From: Lichenostomus cassidix
Taxonomy: Eukaryota > Chordata > Aves > Passeriformes > Meliphagidae
Reading direction: 5' to 3'
DNA length: 64,000 bases
NCBI GenBank assembly: GCA_008360975.2
Contig: CM039182.1
Coordinates: 31,049,566 to 31,113,565, forward strand
The translations under genes were made by a program, and so were the position numbers. Below the pieces are notes generated by a model that saw nothing but the letters and a program-made list of their open reading frames with translations, searched no databases and was not told the origin of the DNA. The stretch's first letter is position 1. The number at the start of each line of letters is the position of its first letter. Shown piece after piece: positions 58,689 through 64,000 of the stretch.

Positions 58689-60543
58689 GTGAGTGGTCTG
58701 ACAAAGTTTTGGGTTTTTGCTTGTTTGTGGGTTTTGTTTTGTTTGTAGTGGTTTGTGGCTTTGGTTTGCTTTTTTTTTTCCACTATTGCAAGAATACCAG
58801 ATGGTTTTAAATTAACACTTTTTTCAGAAATTTCTGTAATAAATGTTAAACACTTAACTGTGAAGAAATACCTTACACTTATCACTAAAATTCAGATTTT
58901 AAAATTGCTGGCATTTTTGCTAAACATGGAGTTAATATTACCAGTTGTGTCATTTGAAATGGAACTGTTTGTATTTGATAAACTATACTTAAATGATTCT
59001 GTCCTCCATCTTGCTAAAGACATGTAGGCTCCCAAAGTGAACATGAGACTTTATTTTTAGAGCTTTGCTATGTTTGAAAAAACAACAAGAAAAATCTTTT
59101 TCCAACCAGGCAGTATTCCTAATCTCATTTTTGGGGGATAGTGAATGAGAAGTGATAATATGTGAACTGGGATACCTTGTGTCCTAGCATGCATTCGTAT
59201 GGAAACGACTCGTTGCATTCTGCACTAGTTCATAAAGTTGGTCTCTTAAAAGCATGAGTTCTGAAAGGAGATCGAGTGGAATAAGGTGTACTTCCACACA
59301 GCACAGTTTCTGTGGCTTGCTTTAAAATAAAAATATATCATCAACTGGTGACTGTGCTGCAGTACTGGCTGCTGAACTTTTGATACATATTATGAAATGC
59401 CTGTTTGGTTATGCTGGTCTAATAGCTGGGAAAGGAGCTAATAGGCTCTAGGCTGCATAACTGAGCTTAGTTTTATGGTAAACTCTGTGCAAGGTCTCTG
59501 CAGTGTCCCACAAGGGCAGCTCTATATGTAAAATTTGCTGACTTTTAATGTTTCAGATAAAACTTGATTTAGGTAGGAGTTCTCTTTGCCAGCTTGATAA
59601 CTACTTACATAAGCTTGGGTTTATGTCATAGAAGTAAAAGTCTTCTGTTGTAGTAGTTACAATAAACTCTTCTTAACTACAGCCTGACTGTAGGCAGTTT
59701 TTTGGTACAAAACTGTAAGAAAAAGCCCATCATGTTTAACTGCTGTCCAGTCTGCATAAGCAAACGTTAGTGTCATATTGACTTTTAAATGGTTTGGCTT
59801 CTTATAATCCTGTACTAAGATGAGAAATTTGCCATTGGGAGAATTTTGTCTGGTATGGTACTTTTTGGCACTGGATGGCATGTTGAAATACTAAGAGCTG
59901 AGTTAGATGCACTAAACCTAGTTTGTTTAAGGAGTGTCACACAAATGTTAATTTGGGTAATCAGAATTAAAATCTTGACCTTGTGTTTAGCTGTAATGGT
60001 TCAAAGAGAAGTTTTGGTTAGCTGTAGCTGAGCAGCTGCAGTCCTGTTTACCTTGGAACACTTCTTTTCTTGATGGGAAGGTGCCAGTTTGCCATTATTT
60101 TTAGACAGAAATCTCTGCTTTGGTAGGAGACTCATCATAGGAAGCCTGCTTTGGGAACAGCCTAGATTTGGGGATGCAGGAAGAACCTTTCTACATGTAG
60201 TTTTTTTCCTGCTTACTAATGGTGTGCTACTGTTTAGTACACACTACCAGGTATTGGAGCAAGAGATTCTGAATATCATCTTTGTTGGTTATACTTACCT
60301 TACCTGCGCTTGCATATTATGTCTTTTGGAAAATGAAGGGATTGAGATTGGTAACTTGAGGATGAAAGAAGGAGAATGAGTCACAAGTATGGTCCTGGAC
60401 AAGCCAAGCCTTAGTCATACAGTGTTTGTATGTTAACTAGACTACATTTTGTGACCATTGAATTCCTCTTCACTGTGCCCACTCTCTCCCGCCCTGCTCC
60501 CAGTAAGCCTTACGGCTGTTTCCATAATTTTTTGGCAGCAGTG
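58689..60543 (+). other. SP4 intron 3, first part
   Basis: Begins with donor GTGAGT. A T/G-rich stretch follows at 58,707-58,780. The rest is AT-rich with only short frames. No candidate for exon 4 (expected to begin with a Gln-rich stretch after VAG) was found. Confidence 0.8.
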
Positions 60544-60962
60544 AATCATAGAATAGTTTGGATTGAAAGGGACCTTTAAAGGTCATCTAGTTCAACCCTT
60601 CTGCAATGATCAGGGACATCTTCAACGAGACAGGTTTCTCAGCGCCCCATTCAACCTCACCTTGAACATTTCCAGGGATGGGGCATCCACCACCTCTCTG
60701 GGCAATCTGTTCCAGTATTTTGCCACACTCTTTGTAAAAAACCCTTTCTTATATCTAATCTCCACCTATCCTCTTTCATCGTAAGGTCATTCCCCTTTGT
60801 CCTTTCACTACATGCTCTTGTAGAAAATTCCAACTCTCTTGTAGCCCCTCTAGTTATTGGCAGGTGCTGTAAGGTCACCCCAGAGCCTTTTTTTCTTCAG
60901 ACTGAACAACACCATTTCTGTCAGCCTTTCCTCATAGGAGAGGTGCTCCACCCCTAGAAATA
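60544..60962 (-). mobile_element. CR1 LINE, 5'-truncated, in SP4 intron 3
   Basis: Plus-strand 'aatcatagaatagtttggat', 'ggtcatctagttcaaccctt', 'catccaccacctctctgggc' and 'cctcataggagaggtgctcc' are reverse complements of CR1 3' sequence. About 420 bp, antisense to SP4. Confidence 0.95.
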
Positions 60963-62285
60963 TTCTGACATTATTTCCTTTCCTTAGTCAATAAGGCACT
61001 ATTTCGCCCCCAAGACTTTATATTAGGGAGAAAGAACAAGCCTTGTGAATGCAAGAGATTACTTGTAATTTTCTTCTCTTACCTATCTCTGCTTCTGTCC
61101 TGTGAAACTTCTTGATGCTACACTCTGGGAATGGGAGACATGGGAGAATGGAAAGAAGTGTGAAGAACATGATGTCCATAATGCCGTATTATTCCAAATA
61201 AAGAATGGCTATGAAATAGAATATTGCAAACATGCTAAGATCTAAACTTTGCTTGCCACTTAAAAATAATAAGATAACTTGATCAGGGCTATTAACTTCC
61301 TCAGGTTTGCTGGTTTTTATTTGAATTTTTTTTTTTTTGTTATTCCCAGGCATCATTACAGGAAACCTTTTGAAAAATAAGCAGCTCAGCTACCTCAGTA
61401 TCTGCAGACTGGTATTTCTTTTCTGCAGTATCTGAGCTTGCCAGTGTGAAGTGTCTTGAAAATAAGTTGAACTCCCCACAAGTAGATCATTCACCACAAA
61501 TGAGCAGTAGAAGTAGGTGTTAGAAATGAGCCAAATGGAGGATGTCCAGGAAATATTAAGGAGAAGGCTGAGTGAAGAACTCATCCCATGCATTGACTCA
61601 GGTGCGCTAACTTTGTTAGGGAAGTTACTTTTGTCCTTCAATCAAACCCGTTCAATCGAGCCAGCTGAGTTTCTAGAAAAAAACTTTAAAAATCACAGTA
61701 AAAAATCACAATGAATAACTGTTTTTGTATTTGTGTCATATTTCTGTTCCCTGAACAGTGGTTTTCCTAGTTGTTTCTACAATGAGATATTTAAGCACTT
61801 TTTTCTTTAGCTTTTCAGTAGTAAATGAAATAGTAAAGCAAAAAAAAAATCTTAGTTTAAAATTATAACAGAACTGTTAATTGATAGAAAATTTTGAGAA
61901 ACGGGGGGAGTTATGTATTTTGTTGAGTTGTTTTTGTTGTTTTGTTTTGTCAAATAGATTCTAAATTCCGAAAGAGACAAATTTCACGTTGGGAAGAAAA
62001 CCATTAAAATCTTCCAGTAAACACTATATTTTGGTCTACCTTTTATACCTTTTGTTACTGAAAGTCTACTGTAAACTCTTTTTGAGGGTTTTTCATTGTG
62101 TTTTTCAGTTAAAAGTTCAAAAACTGATCATGGTAAGTACCGTACTTTGGGTTTTTTGCTGCATGTGGTCAAAAAGCAGGGTAAAGCAGAGAAGTTTCAC
62201 ATTCTTTCACTTTCTGGCCTGAGGGAGAGCTTTAATATCAATGATGAAAATTATTTTTTTACTCTGAGAGCATCTGAGTACTGAC
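60963..62285 (+). other. SP4 intron 3, middle part
   Basis: AT-rich, with poly-T (61,327-61,339) and poly-A runs and a TTGTTTTG-rich patch near 61,920-61,950. No exon with credible splice sites and SP4-like reading was seen. Confidence 0.7.
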
Positions 62286-62450
62286 ACAGGTTGCCCGGAG
62301 AAGTTGCAGACTCTCCGTCTTTAGAGATATTCAAAAACTGTCTGGACATGGTCCTGGACAACTTTCTGTCAGTGGCCCTGCTTGAGCAGGGTGATGGTAC
62401 CAGATGGCCCTCCAGGGGTCTCTTATAGTCTACACCAATATGTGATTCTG
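62286..62450 (+). mobile_element. CR1 LINE 3'-end fragment, in SP4 intron 3
   Basis: Reads 'acaggttgcccggagaagtt', 'gagatattcaaaaactgtct', 'ctgcttgagcagggtgatgg', and ends near TATGTGATTCTGTAA. This is the CR1 3' end in sense orientation with SP4. About 165 bp. Confidence 0.92.
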
Positions 62451-64000
62451 TAAAATTTTATTAAGATGTACTTTGTGTCAGCCAAATGCATAATTAAATG
62501 TACTGAAGAAAATTTTAATCTTCTCATCCAGTGAAGTTTCTGAGCCTTAAAACCAGATGTTTAAACTGTTGTTTAATTAAGAGGTAGTCAAACAACATAA
62601 AAACCATTGTTTACTTGAACATTTGGGGTTCTACTAATACCTACCTTACTATGACATCAGTGTCTGGCATAGCATTTTACCAAGCTAGTTCAGTACAAAG
62701 TATTTCTTCTGTGCTGTGTCAGTTGTTGTTTTGCACATGGTTCCCTGGAGAGCGGATAGTCTGGAATGTAATAGGTGGCAGCTTCCTGAATTTAGCCCCT
62801 ATGGTCTTGGGGACAAGCAGATACTGCAGAGTACCCTTGCCTTTTTTCAAGGCTTCTGCTGTGAGAGTTGCAGATGCAAGTTCAAAGGACTCCTGTCCCC
62901 AGCCCCATCCCTTTTAAAACAAGGTATCTTTTGCCTTTTTAAAGCTTATTTTCAGGCCCTTTGATTTGTCTAGATGTGTTAACTGACAATATAAGTGACT
63001 ATTTGAAAGGAACTGATTTTAGTACTAGTTGATTCTAAGAAAAATATACAATTCATAAAATTGTTTCCTTTTGGTAGGCTAAGTTGTTTTATCTGGTTGG
63101 TTGGTTTTGGTGTTTTTCTCTCTTTGTGTTTGTTTTTTTGGGGTTTTTTTTGTGTTTGTTTTTTGTTTGGTTGGTTTGTTTTGTTTTATCTCTCAGAATA
63201 ATTCCCTCTTATGAGAAAAAAAATAGATAAAACTCATATCTACTTTAATTACACATCTTAGAGTAATTTTGTTACATGGTGATGGAGGTGTTTGCCCCAT
63301 ACAAAAGTGAATGAGGTGCTTTGTTTTAAAATAGTGAAAAATATTATTTATATTTTATTCATACTTGTTCCAAGCTTTTTTACTTGCTTTTAAGCAAAAA
63401 AACCATTGCAGGTTCCATCACCCTGCAATGCAAGTTCAAGCCATTTTCTTGAACTTGAATGGTGACATGGCCTGAATTAGGGGGAATTTGGAGTTCATCC
63501 ACCCAAAATAACCTGGAGCAATGACTTCTGTTCAGTGGAACAGTCTGTTGCCTGGCAATACTACAACTGGAAAGTTTTAAGTCTTTTGTAGGGGTGGGCT
63601 GTCGACTCTGAAATAGTTATTAACAAATAGTTATTAATGACAATGAAATCCAGTGCCAAGTGTTCTTATTGGGGTACTTTGAAAATATAATGAGCCTTGC
63701 CCTTCTGTTTCATACTCTGTAGTAATGTGGCTTGATACTTTCACATCACTGTGATTGGTAGTTACACGATTTGCCAGTACCTTGAGGTCTCCTGATTTTT
63801 TTGTGCATTTTCTCCCTTGACTGCATCCAGCGTCAGCCTGTCTTCAAGGGTTTCTCTTCCCTTTCCCTCTTTGTTAACTCTTTTTGTGTGACAGTCATTA
63901 GTTTTAGGACTTGCAGTTTAAAGGCTGAATATATTGTTTAGACATGACTGTCATTCTGGGTCAAAGTTTGATGAGAGTTTGAAGTGTTCTACCAAATTCT
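62451..64000 (+). other. SP4 intron 3, last part in window
   Basis: No gene, exon or transposon recognised. A T/G-rich tract lies at 63,095-63,185 (GGTTGGTTGG, GTGTTTGTTTTTT words). The window ends inside the intron. Confidence 0.7.

Noticed and set aside
58689..58810. Extension of the SP4 exon 3 frame past residue 552
   Set aside because: The extra residues come from intron sequence after a strong GTGAGT donor and are T/G-rich translation (Phe, Val, Gly). The SP4 family continues with a Gln-rich segment from a later exon.

Overview
The window is avian nuclear DNA. It carries many truncated CR1 LINEs, a LINE-derived pentanucleotide microsatellite, and two LTR copies of a type I associate with Neoaves (3' end reading GGGGTTAAACCAC). 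These repeats, with AT-rich non-coding DNA and one sharp CpG island, fit a bird, probably a neoavian one. Species cannot be fixed from sequence alone.

The only protein-coding gene I can support is the 5' part of SP4, a Sp/KLF transcription factor, on the plus strand. A CpG island at about 54,700-55,870 holds promoter motifs (NRF1, ZNF143/SBS, CCAAT, GC boxes). Coding exon 1 has only 7 coding bases (55,864-55,870). Exon 2 is 56,544-56,644. The large exon 3, 57,140-58,688, encodes the Ser/Thr- and Gln-rich transactivation region. The reading frame joins cleanly across both introns to give 552 complete codons plus one base. The zinc-finger exons are not in the window; intron 3 runs off the right end.

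Positions 1-54,700 are a gene desert. In other amniotes the SP4 5' side faces SP8, so this is probably part of the SP8-SP4 interval (inference). The desert holds CR1 fragments in both orientations, one ancient CR1 (46,527-47,315), two LTRs (about 30.1 and 49.5 kb), and a small CpG-bearing islet near 14.5-14.77 kb with a good CTCF-like site. Scattered short palindromes and tandem repeats make up the rest.

The most unusual object is an 87-bp near-perfect foldback in SP4 intron 1 (56,204-56,290). It lies at the end of a roughly 420-bp pyrimidine-rich tract. It could be a template-switch product, a structured RNA element or an assembly artefact. I saw no CRISPR array, tRNA, rRNA or other clearly novel system.
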